Assembly (NCBI GenBank): GCA_910586555.1
Contig: CAJUJY010000033.1
Location: 1-42,847 of the forward strand
Reading direction: 5' to 3'
From: an uncultured Lachnospiraceae bacterium
GTDB lineage: Bacteria; Bacillota; Clostridia; Lachnospirales; Lachnospiraceae
DNA length: 42,847 nt
The position numbers were made by a program, and so were the translations under genes. Positions 16,329 to 25,937 of the stretch are shown in pieces; the stretch's first letter is position 1; each line of letters opens with the position of its first letter. The notes beneath the pieces were generated by a model that was given only the letters and a program-made list of their open reading frames with translations, did not search any database and had not been told where the DNA came from.

Positions 16329-16357
16329 TTGTAAATACCAAACATTGTATATATAAT
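16329..16357 (+). promoter_or_regulatory. Predicted promoter of the MoxR cassette
   Basis: A -35 box TTGTAA and a perfect -10 box TATAAT are separated by 17 bp. Transcription would start near 16364, about 30 bases before the first gene. It is about 100 bp from the twin operators, so it may be independent of them. Confidence 0.6.
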
Positions 16358-16393
16358 ATAATTAAAAATAAACATAAAGAAAGGAGTTTTACA

Positions 16394-18442
16394 ATGGATT
16401 TAAACCCAGTTTATGAACTACAGGAACGCCTTCATGCTGCTATTATTGCAGGTGCAAATCTTTTACAGGAAGATTTCAGGCTAAAGCGTGCTATAGAAGC
16501 TATAAAGCCGCTTGCTGCTGCCTCACCTGTATTTGCAATGCTAAATAAACAGGCAGGGCCTTTAATGTCACCAGATTGCAGTGAACCAGCAGGTGTACTG
16601 CTTGATACAACAGCACTAACTGACGCCATAATATGTACACTTGGCACTGTAGAGGTAAGAGAAGAAACTAAAGAATTTGAATTAGACAAAGATTTAAACC
16701 CGGAAAGCATAAATACACCAGATGGGACAGTAATTACTACTGCGCCTTATTCCCAGGCAAAGAAACTTATAGACGCACTGACAACAAATGGCAGCGGCAA
16801 CTTTGGGATTGTGCGTGATATGCTTTCTGTATGCCCGGATATTTTTAAAGACTACCGTGTAAAGCCTGCACTGGTAAAATCCCTTGGTGCTGCGTATTCT
16901 GAACTTGCAGAATTAACAAGCAGGTATCTTGCCGGGTGTGGCAAAGAAATAATACCACTTCTAAAGAAAGACTTTGACCCAAAAGGTAAAAAAGAAATGG
17001 TGCGCAGGGTTAATATAATTGAAAGTATAGCAGGTGCAGATGAAAACAGCTTTTACTCACAAATGCTTGAAACAGCAACAGGTGATGTGCGCACAGCTTT
17101 AATAAATGCACTGCGCCATGAACCTTCAAACTTTGACATGCTTCTTAATATGGCTAAAAGTGAAAGAGGCAAAAATAAACAATGTGTATTAAACCTTCTG
17201 GCATACAAAGAAGACGGGCAGGTCTATGATTTATTTAAGCAGTTAATTAAAAAAAGCCCTGCCGCAGTTCTTGAAGCCCTTCTTCCTGCCAATACTTCTA
17301 ATGCTTCCAAAGTAATTGCCAAAACATGCATGGAACAGCTTCCTAAAATAATTGAAACAATAGAAAACCACAATGCTGCTGAAACAGAGAAAAAGCTTTC
17401 CCCGTTCTGCCATATAGTTGAAACACTTGTTGGAAAGCATGGTGATGAGGTCTGTGAATGTTACAAAAATCTTCTTGAAAATATCAAAATCCTTGACCAG
17501 AGTAAATGGAAGCCAGCACTTGAAGTATTAGACTGCCGGTTATACCAGACATGTGACCAGACATGGTTTTATATGGGTGAAAATAATTCCACCCCTCTTA
17601 GAAGGGATCTCCTGCCAAAAACAGCCCAGAAATTTACATGGGAAACAGTAATAGGAAGCCATATTGCACAATCCCTTGTTGTATTCCAGGACAAACAGCT
17701 AGGGCAAATGGCAGAAGAATTATATGAAAAAAATAAAAATATAAATTTCCTTGCGGCAGCAGCACTTGTAAAAATATATGGAGATAATAACTGCACTGTA
17801 TGGTTTGATGAACAGATTAATAATAATCCTGGTGATAAAAGAAACAAACCTGCAATGGCTGAAATACAAAGGGCACTTTCCTATATAAGATGGGATAAAA
17901 AAACAAACAGTTATATAACAGATATGGTTTTTAGTTTTAGCATTAGCAGCATATCATATGATGACAAACGCAAATATGTTTCATCTAAAGTAGAAATCCC
18001 ACAGGCAGGACAGATTAAAGACTGGATGGCAGGACATGGCAGTAAATGCATGGACGCTATATTAAACAGATGGGTTAATACAGATGACAGTAATGAATGT
18101 GAAAAATATGGCAGTTATTTTTATGACAAAGCGTTTTTAATGCCTGAAAATACAGATTATTTAAGATATATGCTAAATTGCAAATGGAAAAAATGCAAAG
18201 GGCTTGGAATTTCATATATAAAGAATAAAAAACAGATATCACAATGGATGGTTACTAATTATTTATTCTATCTGCCTGGAAACCTTGAAGATATCAAAGA
18301 AGAAGTTAATGCTGTTATAGAAGCCCTTAAATCAGGGGAAGTAAAGATACCACATCTGGAATTACAATCACCAAGGACAGAAGACTGGTTTTATATCCTT
18401 AATGAACCTTCTAATTATGTAGCTTTAACACTGGATAAATAA
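16394..18442 (+). CDS. Large helical-repeat (HEAT/ARM-like) protein of MoxR cassette
   Basis: A 682-residue soluble protein, mostly alternating amphipathic helices with repeated patterns of the HEAT/ARM type (for example ATGDVRTALINALRHEPSNF and LLAYKEDGQVYDLFKQLI). No catalytic motif, signal peptide or membrane helix is visible. In comparable cassettes such a protein is thought to be a scaffold or a substrate-recognition part. It is the first gene of the five-gene cassette; GGAG lies just before the ATG at 16394. An upstream in-frame extension to 16307 crosses the promoter and is rejected. The HEAT assignment rests on pattern only; no specific family name is claimed. Confidence 0.6.
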   Translation: MDLNPVYELQERLHAAIIAGANLLQEDFRLKRAIEAIKPLAAASPVFAMLNKQAGPLMSPDCSEPAGVLLDTTALTDAIICTLGTVEVREETKEFELDKDLNPESINTPDGTVITTAPYSQAKKLIDALTTNGSGNFGIVRDMLSVCPDIFKDYRVKPALVKSLGAAYSELAELTSRYLAGCGKEIIPLLKKDFDPKGKKEMVRRVNIIESIAGADENSFYSQMLETATGDVRTALINALRHEPSNFDMLLNMAKSERGKNKQCVLNLLAYKEDGQVYDLFKQLIKKSPAAVLEALLPANTSNASKVIAKTCMEQLPKIIETIENHNAAETEKKLSPFCHIVETLVGKHGDEVCECYKNLLENIKILDQSKWKPALEVLDCRLYQTCDQTWFYMGENNSTPLRRDLLPKTAQKFTWETVIGSHIAQSLVVFQDKQLGQMAEELYEKNKNINFLAAAALVKIYGDNNCTVWFDEQINNNPGDKRNKPAMAEIQRALSYIRWDKKTNSYITDMVFSFSISSISYDDKRKYVSSKVEIPQAGQIKDWMAGHGSKCMDAILNRWVNTDDSNECEKYGSYFYDKAFLMPENTDYLRYMLNCKWKKCKGLGISYIKNKKQISQWMVTNYLFYLPGNLEDIKEEVNAVIEALKSGEVKIPHLELQSPRTEDWFYILNEPSNYVALTLDK

Positions 18443-18482
18443 ATCCAGATGGCAGGAAAAATAAGGAAAGGCAGGAAAAGAA

Positions 18483-19952
18483 ATGATAGATATAACAGAA
18501 CAGCAGATTTTAGCATATGCACCAAATGCCAATGCAGCAGCAAATGGAAAGAAAATTTCCCAGAAAGGCGGTTTTGTAAAACTGGAACGTACAGATGATG
18601 ATACACTTTATATAGGTGAATGTAAAGGAAGCGGCAAAAGCAATTATATTACTTCCGCAGATTACATAGACAAATTAAACCCTGTTTTCCGCTGTAGCTG
18701 CCCAAGCAGGCAGTTTCCGTGCAAACACAGCCTTGCGCTTCTGTATGAGATTTTTAATAAAAAAGAATTTGCTATTTGTGAAGTACCAGAAGATATTGTA
18801 AGAAAACGTGATAAAAAGAAAGCAAGGGATAATAAAGAAGAAAAACCAGAAAGTGAAATGACAGAAGAGGAACGTAAAAAGGCAGAAAAGAAAAAAGCAT
18901 CAGCTAAAAAATCTGCTAAAAATGCCAGGACTAAAAAACTTAAAAGCCAGCTTGAAGGACTTTCACTCGCAGATAAAATAATAACAAACCTTGTAATGGC
19001 AGGGCTTGGGACTATAGGCAGTGCCTCATTAAAAACATACAAAGACCTTGTAAAACAAATGGGGGATTATTACCTTACAGGCCCACAGAAACTTTGCAAC
19101 AAGCTTCTTATTGAAATAACAAAATTCCAGAAGGATAATAATGAAGAACATTATAATAATGCAATAGATGTATTAAAAGAATTACGTACATTAATTAAAA
19201 AATCACGCCAGTATATAGAAGACAAGCTTGCAAATGATGATACATCACTTGATGCCAATATGCTTTATGAAGAACTTGGCGGCGTATGGAAGCTTAGTGA
19301 ACTTGAAGAGGCTGGCATGGGAATGGAAAATAAAAGTTTTGTACAGCTTTCTTTCTGGATTAATTTTGATGAGGCAGCAAACCAGTATGAAGATACTGGC
19401 TGCTGGATTAATATGGAAGATGGAAATATTTATATTAACTATAATTACCGTCCTGCAAAAGCCCTTAAATACATTAAACAGGAAGATACCATATTTGGTA
19501 TAGCAAATGTAGAACGGGCAGCAGTATATCCAGGTGAAGGCACACGCCGTATAAGATGGGAAAGTGTGGGGATAAGTGATTTAACTAAAAAGGACTGTTG
19601 TAAAATCAAAAGTTTTGCATCTGCTTCAATAAACGGTGAAGCAAAAGAAATTAAAAATATTTTAAAAAATTCACTATCAGGCCCTATGGTTCTTAAACTG
19701 GTACAATATAAAAACATTTCAGAATGTAAAAACGGCTTTGTACTTGTAGCAGCAGATGGCAGTAATATATTATTAGGTGATATGCCACAAATGGAAAAAA
19801 CAACTACACGTATACCAATACTTCCTGGCAGTTATCTTTTAAAAGACCAGGTAATGCTTCTGGCATTTTACTATAACCCGGAAAACCGCAGGCTACAGGC
19901 ACAGCCATTAAGCATTATAACAGACAGCCAGGTAGTAAGGCTTTTATATTAA
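18483..19952 (+). CDS. SWIM zinc-finger protein of MoxR cassette
   Basis: A 489-residue protein. A SWIM finger lies near the N-terminus with C71, C73, C80 and H82 (RCSCPSRQFPCKH), the CxCxnCxH pattern that binds zinc and often DNA or protein. Residues about 100-155 are a strongly charged Lys/Glu helix, probably a coiled coil. The rest is a mixed domain without a recognised motif. E. coli YehQ, in the yehLMPQ set, is a SWIM protein, which supports the cassette assignment. It begins 40 bp after the helical-repeat gene with an AGGAAAAG-type site. Confidence 0.8.
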   Translation: MIDITEQQILAYAPNANAAANGKKISQKGGFVKLERTDDDTLYIGECKGSGKSNYITSADYIDKLNPVFRCSCPSRQFPCKHSLALLYEIFNKKEFAICEVPEDIVRKRDKKKARDNKEEKPESEMTEEERKKAEKKKASAKKSAKNARTKKLKSQLEGLSLADKIITNLVMAGLGTIGSASLKTYKDLVKQMGDYYLTGPQKLCNKLLIEITKFQKDNNEEHYNNAIDVLKELRTLIKKSRQYIEDKLANDDTSLDANMLYEELGGVWKLSELEEAGMGMENKSFVQLSFWINFDEAANQYEDTGCWINMEDGNIYINYNYRPAKALKYIKQEDTIFGIANVERAAVYPGEGTRRIRWESVGISDLTKKDCCKIKSFASASINGEAKEIKNILKNSLSGPMVLKLVQYKNISECKNGFVLVAADGSNILLGDMPQMEKTTTRIPILPGSYLLKDQVMLLAFYYNPENRRLQAQPLSIITDSQVVRLLY

Positions 19953-19980
19953 TATTTATATAGACAAAAGGAGTATAACA

Positions 19981-21069
19981 ATGGAAGAACAAATATTAAG
20001 GCTGCCGGCAGAGCAGTTATTCCAAAAAGAAATTGATGCATTAATAAAAGCAGAGAAAAACCCTGTACCAGCAGGGTGGAATATGTCACCACAATCAGTA
20101 AAAACATATATCTGCGGCGGAAAAGTTAAAGGTACTTATATTACACCAAAATACATAGGGCATGAACGCCTTGTAGAAATTGCAATTTCAACTCTTGTTA
20201 CAGACCGTGCGCTGCTTTTAATTGGAGAGCCTGGAACTGCAAAAAGCTGGCTTTCAGAACATTTAACTGCTGCTATAAATGGCTGTTCTACAAAAGTAAT
20301 ACAGGGTACAGCAGGAACTACCGAAGAACAGATTAAATATTCATGGAACTATGCAATGCTTGTAGCAAAAGGGCCTTCATTAGAAGCAATGCTTAAAAGC
20401 CCTGTATTTAATGCTATGGAAGAAGGAACTATTGCCCGTGTGGAAGAAATTTCCCGCTGTGCCTCTGAAGTACAGGATGCACTTATTTCACTTCTTTCTG
20501 AAAAGCGCATATCTGTACCAGAACTTGCACTTGAAGTACCAGCTAAAAAAGGATTTTCTGTTATAGCAACAGCTAATACAAGGGATAAAGGCGTTAATGA
20601 AATGTCAGCCGCACTAAAGCGCCGTTTTAATATTGTAATACTGCCAGCACCTGCAAATCTTGATTCTGAAATGGAAATTGTAAAAACAAGAGTAACACAG
20701 CTTTCAGGAAACCTTGATTTAAATGCTTCACTGCCAGAAGAAGATATAATAGAAAAAGTGTGTACAATATTCAGGGAACTTAGGAACGGGGAAACACTAG
20801 ACCGCAAACAAAAAGTAAAAGGTACATCTGGTGTACTATCTACAGCAGAAGCCATTTCCCTTCTATGTAACAGCATGGCACTTGCAGGAAGTTTTGGCAA
20901 TGGCACAATAACTGATTCTGACCTGGCATCAGCCTTACAGGGTGCTGTTATAAAAGATGAAGAAAAGGATAATGTAGCATGGAAAGAATATCTGGAAAAT
21001 GTTATGAAAAAACGTGGTTCAGGCTGGTCAGGACTTTACAGGGCCTGTAAAGAATTAGATGGAGAATAA
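19981..21069 (+). CDS. MoxR-family AAA+ ATPase
   Basis: A 362-residue cytosolic AAA+ protein. Walker A is GEPGTAKSW (82-90). Walker B reads IARVEEIS, with E155-E156 instead of the usual Asp-Glu. Sensor 1 is N199 (IATANTRDKG) and arginine residues 214-215 (ALKRRFN) fit the finger position. MoxR ATPases act as chaperones that remodel or activate partners through a VWA protein, and a VWA gene is present three genes on. It closely fits the YehL type. GGAG precedes the ATG, and the DUF5682 gene starts 2 bp after its stop, so translation is probably coupled. Confidence 0.92.
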   Translation: MEEQILRLPAEQLFQKEIDALIKAEKNPVPAGWNMSPQSVKTYICGGKVKGTYITPKYIGHERLVEIAISTLVTDRALLLIGEPGTAKSWLSEHLTAAINGCSTKVIQGTAGTTEEQIKYSWNYAMLVAKGPSLEAMLKSPVFNAMEEGTIARVEEISRCASEVQDALISLLSEKRISVPELALEVPAKKGFSVIATANTRDKGVNEMSAALKRRFNIVILPAPANLDSEMEIVKTRVTQLSGNLDLNASLPEEDIIEKVCTIFRELRNGETLDRKQKVKGTSGVLSTAEAISLLCNSMALAGSFGNGTITDSDLASALQGAVIKDEEKDNVAWKEYLENVMKKRGSGWSGLYRACKELDGE

Positions 21070-21071
21070 TA

Positions 21072-23324
21072 ATGGATAAACCGGACTTTTTTGGAATAAG
21101 ACATTTGTCCCCGGCAGGTGCGTATTACCTGCGCTGTTTCCTTGATAAAAAACAGCCAGATCTTGTACTTGTAGAAGGCCCTGCCGATTTTAACGATATT
21201 TTACAAGATATTACAAGAAAAGAAACAAAACCGCCAATAGCAGTACTTGCCTATACAAAAGAAGTGCCAGTAAGAACTATATTGTACCCTTTTGCAGAAT
21301 ATTCACCAGAATACCAGGCAATATTATGGTGCCATGAAATGAATGTCCCGTTACGCTTTATAGACCTGCCATCAGAAACATTCCTTGCAATACCAGAATA
21401 TAAAAGCACAGGCATGGCAGAAGGTGAAGAAAGCAGGAACAATATATACCTGGAACTTGATAAAACTTGTGGTGCAGGCGGCCAGGAAACATTCTGGGAA
21501 CGTAACATTGAACAGGCAGGAAGCTTTGAGGCATACCAGGCAGCAGCTAAAAGTTTTGGCGCTAATTTAAGAAGCCTTACAGAAGGGAAAGAAAATGACT
21601 GGGCAGAAACTGTATTACGTGAAGCATATATGCGCCAGCAAATTAAAAATGCTGTAGATTCTGGCATAAATCCAGAAAAAATTGTAGTTGTAACTGGCTC
21701 TTACCATATAGAAGGTTTAAAAAACTGGCAGGATAGCAATGAAGACTTCTCTAAAATGCCAAAAACCGGGGCCACACATACACTTATGCCATACTCTTAT
21801 TACAGGCTGTCTACAAGGGCAGGCTATGGCGCTGGCAATAAAGCACCTGCTTATTATTCCCTTTTATGGGAAGGGCTTAACAGAAATGAACCAGGATATT
21901 CTTCATACCGTTATCTTGTAAAACTTGCGGCATATATGCGCAGTACTGGAAACCCTGTTTCTGCTGCATCAGTTATAGAAGCTGTACGGCTTGCAGAATC
22001 ACTTGCAAGGCTAAGGAACGGGCACCTTCCAGTCCTTTATGACCTGCGTGATGCTGCTATAACCTGTATTGGTGAAGGAAGTTTTGCAGCAACAAGCCTT
22101 GGCATGGCAGATACCGAGATTGGGACAAATATTGGTTCACTTCCAGACGGCGTAAGCCGCACAAGCATACAGGAAGATTTCTACAGGCAGTTAAAAGATT
22201 TAAAACTTGAAAAATACCGCAGTGCTATAGAACAGGAACTAGTACTTGACCTGCGTGAAAACAGGCGTGTAAAATCTGAAAAAGCAGCATTTATGGATTT
22301 ACACAGATCGTATTTTCTACACCAGCTAAGAGTATTAAATGTAAGTTTTGCAAAACAGGCCAGTACAAACCAGGATAATGCAACATGGCAGGAACACTGG
22401 TTTATATACTGGACACCAGAAGCAGAAATTGAACTTGTAGAATCTGCATTAAAAGGTGACACTATAGAAACAGCAGCTTCATTTGCAATGAAAGAACGTG
22501 TTGAAAATGCTACAGGCATGGGAGAAATAGCACTTGTTATAGAAGACGCCTGTTACTGTGGAATGGAAAAAGCAGCAGTTTATGCTACTAAAGCACTGCA
22601 AAGCATGGCTGTAGATGCTGTATCTGTAGAAGATCTTGCAGAAACAGCATATAAACTTTCAATAATAATACAATACGGAAACATAAGGAAAGCAAAACCA
22701 GAACCATTAGAGCCAATACTTGGCCAGCTTTTTTACAGGGCATGCCTGGTGCTTGAAAGTGCGTGTATCTGTGATGATGCAGCAAGCAATATAATTATAG
22801 ACGCAATGAAAAAGCTTGATAATACAGAACTTGCACATGATTTCCTTAATAAAGAAGAATGGCTTAAAACCCTTAGCAGTATTTCAATGCATGATAATTT
22901 AAATACAAAACTTTCAGGATTTGCAGCAGCAATACTTCTAGAACGTGGAAACCTTGATACAGAAAGCCTGCGTACAGAAGTATCAAGACGCCTTTCTTCT
23001 GGCACTCCTGCTGAACTTGGGGCAGGGTGGTTTGAAGGGCTTGCCATGAAGAATAAATATGCCCTTATAGCAAGGCTTTCTTTATGGGAAAGCCTGAATG
23101 TATACCTTATGGCGCTTACAGACGAAGAATTTAAAAAAGCACTTGTATTTTTAAGGCGTGCATTTGCCAGCTTTTCATCAGCAGAAAAAGACCAGGTTGC
23201 CGAAAACCTTGGTGAAATACTTGGATTAAACGGACAGGAAACCAGCGAAGCTGTGAATACAGTACTTGATGAAAATTCACAGCAGATAATAGACAGCCTT
23301 GATGAATTTGATTTTGATTTTTAA
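21072..23324 (+). CDS. DUF5682 family protein (YehM-like)
   Basis: A 750-residue protein. The N-terminal 220 residues begin FFGIRHLSPAGAYYL and LVLVEGPADF and later show VVVTGSYHIEG with H212. That layout (GxRH, EGP, GxxH) recalls the TraB/TIKI/ChaN superfamily of putative metal hydrolases; this link is my inference from pattern. The remainder is helical, with HEAT-like repeats and a long acidic end (SLDEFDFDF). In E. coli the corresponding gene is yehM. The function is unknown. It is tightly coupled to MoxR. Its stop codon lies at the outer end of a palindromic repeat module. Confidence 0.8.
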   Translation: MDKPDFFGIRHLSPAGAYYLRCFLDKKQPDLVLVEGPADFNDILQDITRKETKPPIAVLAYTKEVPVRTILYPFAEYSPEYQAILWCHEMNVPLRFIDLPSETFLAIPEYKSTGMAEGEESRNNIYLELDKTCGAGGQETFWERNIEQAGSFEAYQAAAKSFGANLRSLTEGKENDWAETVLREAYMRQQIKNAVDSGINPEKIVVVTGSYHIEGLKNWQDSNEDFSKMPKTGATHTLMPYSYYRLSTRAGYGAGNKAPAYYSLLWEGLNRNEPGYSSYRYLVKLAAYMRSTGNPVSAASVIEAVRLAESLARLRNGHLPVLYDLRDAAITCIGEGSFAATSLGMADTEIGTNIGSLPDGVSRTSIQEDFYRQLKDLKLEKYRSAIEQELVLDLRENRRVKSEKAAFMDLHRSYFLHQLRVLNVSFAKQASTNQDNATWQEHWFIYWTPEAEIELVESALKGDTIETAASFAMKERVENATGMGEIALVIEDACYCGMEKAAVYATKALQSMAVDAVSVEDLAETAYKLSIIIQYGNIRKAKPEPLEPILGQLFYRACLVLESACICDDAASNIIIDAMKKLDNTELAHDFLNKEEWLKTLSSISMHDNLNTKLSGFAAAILLERGNLDTESLRTEVSRRLSSGTPAELGAGWFEGLAMKNKYALIARLSLWESLNVYLMALTDEEFKKALVFLRRAFASFSSAEKDQVAENLGEILGLNGQETSEAVNTVLDENSQQIIDSLDEFDFDF

Positions 23325-23380
23325 CCTAATTAATTAACCATTTAAAATTCACGCTTCTTAAGCGGTGAGTTTGATTTAAT
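23323..23380 (-). repeat. Repeat module M5, copy F, inside the MoxR cassette
   Basis: It matches the end module of the long repeat in reverse orientation: AACCTAATTAATTAA, then CACGCTTCTTAAGCG and GAGTTTGATTT. It starts at the DUF5682 stop codon and sits between that gene and the VWA gene. The rest of the long repeat is absent. Confidence 0.75.
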
Positions 23381-23415
23381 ATATCCGGAAAGTTTTAACC
23401 CAGAAAGGATAAGAT

Positions 23416-24597
23416 ATGGAAATAAATGAACAAATCCGCAGATGGCGGCTGGTTTTAGGACAGGAAAGCGAAAAGCGTTTTTCTGGTATGGCAGATGCCC
23501 CATTAAGCCCTGAGCAGGATTTAATGGACCAGGCACTTGCTGCTATATATAACTATACACATACATGGCAGGACGGTTCTGGCCAGGGTGCAGGACACGG
23601 GCCTTCTGACCCGCAGATAAGCCGCTGGCTTGGCGATGTAAGGACATTATTTGACAAAGAACTTGTAAAAGTAATCCAAAATGATGCCATAAACCGCTGT
23701 GGGCTTAAACAACTGGTTTTAGAGCCTGAACTGCTTGAAAGTATAGAACCTGATACAAACCTTGCCGCTACTATATTAATGTTAAAAGACCAGATACCAA
23801 AACGTTCAAAAGAAAGCGTAAGGGAATTTATTAAAAAGATTGTAGAACAGATAAACAGGCTGCTTGAGCAGGATATAAGGCGTGCAGTAACTGCCGCAGT
23901 AAATAAAAGGAAACATTCACCCATTCCGTCTGCATCAGCACTTGACTTTAAAATGACAATAACACGCAACCTTAAAAACTATAATCCAGAACTAAAAACA
24001 GTTGTACCTGAACATTTCTACTTCTTTGAAAGGACAAGCATTACAGCCGCTAATAAATGGACAATAATACTTGATATTGACCAGAGCGGTTCAATGGGGG
24101 AATCTGTTATTTACTCCTCTATTATAAGCTGCATACTTGCAAGCATGGCAAGTATCAAAACACATATTGTTGCTTTTGATACAAACATTGTAGACCTGAC
24201 AGAGAAAAGCAGCGATCCTGTTGACCTGCTTTTTGGCTTCCAGCTTGGCGGCGGTACAGATATTAATAAATCAGTGGCATATTGTGAACAGTTTATAGAA
24301 AACCCTTCTAAAACTTTATTCTTTTTAATATCTGATCTTTATGAAGGTGGAAACAGGGCAGCATTACTGCGGCGCATAGAAGACATGAAATCATCAGGTG
24401 TAACAATTATAAGCCTGCTTGCAATTTCTGACGGTGGCAAACCTTACTGTGATGAACGTATAGCACAAAAAATTGCAAGCCTTGGAATACCATGTTTTGC
24501 ATGTAACCCACAACTGCTGCCAGAACTGCTTGAAAAAGCATTAAAAGGACAGGATTTATCACAACTTGCCAAAAAAGAAAAACAAAAAACAAGTTAA
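23416..24597 (+). CDS. VWA domain protein (YehP-like) of MoxR cassette
   Basis: A 393-residue soluble protein. The N-terminal 200 residues are helical and charged, with a Gly-rich GSGQGAGHGP patch. The von Willebrand A domain starts near 215 and has a complete MIDAS metal site: D222, S224 and S226 (DIDQSGSMG), T281 (GGGTDI) and D307 (LISDL). VWA proteins partner MoxR ATPases, binding a target through the metal site. There is no signal peptide or membrane helix, so it acts in the cytosol. It is the last gene of the cassette; GAAAGG precedes the ATG. The 91-bp gap before it is the only large gap between the last three genes and holds a repeat module. Confidence 0.9.
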   Translation: MEINEQIRRWRLVLGQESEKRFSGMADAPLSPEQDLMDQALAAIYNYTHTWQDGSGQGAGHGPSDPQISRWLGDVRTLFDKELVKVIQNDAINRCGLKQLVLEPELLESIEPDTNLAATILMLKDQIPKRSKESVREFIKKIVEQINRLLEQDIRRAVTAAVNKRKHSPIPSASALDFKMTITRNLKNYNPELKTVVPEHFYFFERTSITAANKWTIILDIDQSGSMGESVIYSSIISCILASMASIKTHIVAFDTNIVDLTEKSSDPVDLLFGFQLGGGTDINKSVAYCEQFIENPSKTLFFLISDLYEGGNRAALLRRIEDMKSSGVTIISLLAISDGGKPYCDERIAQKIASLGIPCFACNPQLLPELLEKALKGQDLSQLAKKEKQKTS

Positions 24598-24719
24598 TAT
24601 AAAATAGCAATTATCACTAATAAAACAGCAATTTTTATAATTGCAACATAAAAATATACCATTATACTTAAGCTTAGTAATTATATTTATACTACCCAGA
24701 CCAATAAAGGAACATAAAA

Positions 24720-25364
24720 ATGAACCAGGATAATATTTTATATAAAAAGAAAATAATTGCTATTGGTGACAGCATGGTACAAGGACTTTCATTATCTGAC
24801 GCAGATAACCAGACATGGTTATCAAAAATTGCAAAAAGAAATGGAATGGACCACAAAAACTATGGATTAAACGGCGTTGCACTATCATATAATGATGTAT
24901 TTGACGGAGAGTGTTTAAAGGAAGACAGTGTAATTGCAAGATACCAAAATCTGGATAATGACGCAGATTACATTATTGTTTATGTCGGAACAAATGATAT
25001 ACATAATTCTATTCCACTGGGTGAAACGGACAGTGCTGATATCACTACATTTTATGGTGCTTTAAATGTACTTTGTAAAGGATTGCTTGAAAAGCACCCA
25101 TATGGAAAAATTGGTTTTATAACTCCTTATTCCCCAGGCTATGACAACTTACCATCACGTATTGCACCAGATTATATTAATGCTATAATTATGGTATGCA
25201 ACAAATACAATATACCTGTTTTTGACAATAGTAAGAATGGTGGCATATACTGGCTGGATAATTCCCAGACAGAAGCCTATACATTTGGTGATGAAACACA
25301 CCTGAATGAAAATGGAATGGAATATGTATCATTTAAATACGAGCAGTTTATTAAAGAATTATAA
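24720..25364 (+). CDS. SGNH/GDSL-family hydrolase
   Basis: A 214-residue protein with the SGNH signature: S18 in AIGDSMV, G-containing NYGLNGVAL block II, N92 in YVGTNDIHNS, and D191/H194 in GDETHLNENG. These enzymes cleave esters of lipids or of acylated sugars. There is no signal peptide, so it acts inside the cell or the export route is not visible. ATG at 24720 follows AAAGGAAC. It is not obviously part of the MoxR cassette (a 122-bp AT-rich gap). The true substrate cannot be read from the sequence. Confidence 0.85.
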   Translation: MNQDNILYKKKIIAIGDSMVQGLSLSDADNQTWLSKIAKRNGMDHKNYGLNGVALSYNDVFDGECLKEDSVIARYQNLDNDADYIIVYVGTNDIHNSIPLGETDSADITTFYGALNVLCKGLLEKHPYGKIGFITPYSPGYDNLPSRIAPDYINAIIMVCNKYNIPVFDNSKNGGIYWLDNSQTEAYTFGDETHLNENGMEYVSFKYEQFIKEL

Positions 25365-25409
25365 TTATTTTTATAAAAAATTATATTGAAGAAAGGTGTA
25401 TATGATATA

Positions 25410-25910
25410 ATGCGTAATTTTGATATGCTTGTTAAACTTTATGAACTTCCTTTAAACCACACTATTAATCCAGAACTGGAAGCGGAACATATCCGTATAC
25501 ACCGCCCTCTTGCAAGTGACAAAGAAAAAATTTCCACGTTTATCCGGGATAATTTCAGTGATATATGGGCTAACGAATTTGAAAAAGCAATATTCCAAAA
25601 TCCAGTTTCATGTTTTGTGGCTGTAAAAGAAAGCCAGGAAATTATTGGTTTTTCCTGCTATAATGCAAGTTTTACAAATTTTTTCGGGCCTATTGGTGTT
25701 TTAGACACATAACGCAATAAAAGTATTGGAAAAGAACTTTTGCTTTATGCCTTGTATGCAATGCGTGAAGAAGGGTATGCTTATGCAATAATTGGCTGGA
25801 GTTCTGAAAAAAATACAGCCTTTTATTCAAAAGTTGCAAATGCCATAGAAATTGAAAATTCTTTTCCAGGTATTTATATAAATGCAATTGGTATAAAAGA
25901 AAACATATAG
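25410..25910 (+). pseudogene. GNAT acetyltransferase interrupted by an in-frame stop
   Basis: The N-terminal part (HIRIHRPLASDKEK, CFVAVKESQEIIGFSCYNASFTNFFGPIGV) and the C-terminal part (RNKSIGKELLLYALYAMREEGYAYAIIGWS) form one GNAT fold in the same frame. They are separated only by TAA at 25710-25712, at a place where acetyl-CoA binding proteins usually have a Tyr (GVLDTYRN-like). A single base change could have made the stop. A sequencing error or stop read-through cannot be excluded. The ATG at 25410 has AAAGGTG upstream. Similarity to a specific subfamily is not clear. Confidence 0.8.
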
Positions 25911-25937
25911 AGAAAATTTTTAGAGAAACTGCGGATT

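Larger units (their letters stand above)
16030..16393. other. 364-bp divergent regulatory region
   Basis: It holds the leftward promoter with its two operator copies and the rightward promoter of the MoxR cassette, each given separately. The leftward transcript would have a leader of about 155 bases (16030-16187) for which I see no fold. No repeat copy is present. Confidence 0.6.

Noticed and set aside
24598..24719. Terminator after the VWA gene
   Set aside because: GCAATTAT and ATAATTGC can pair, but the loop is long and no T tract follows, so it is not listed as a feature.
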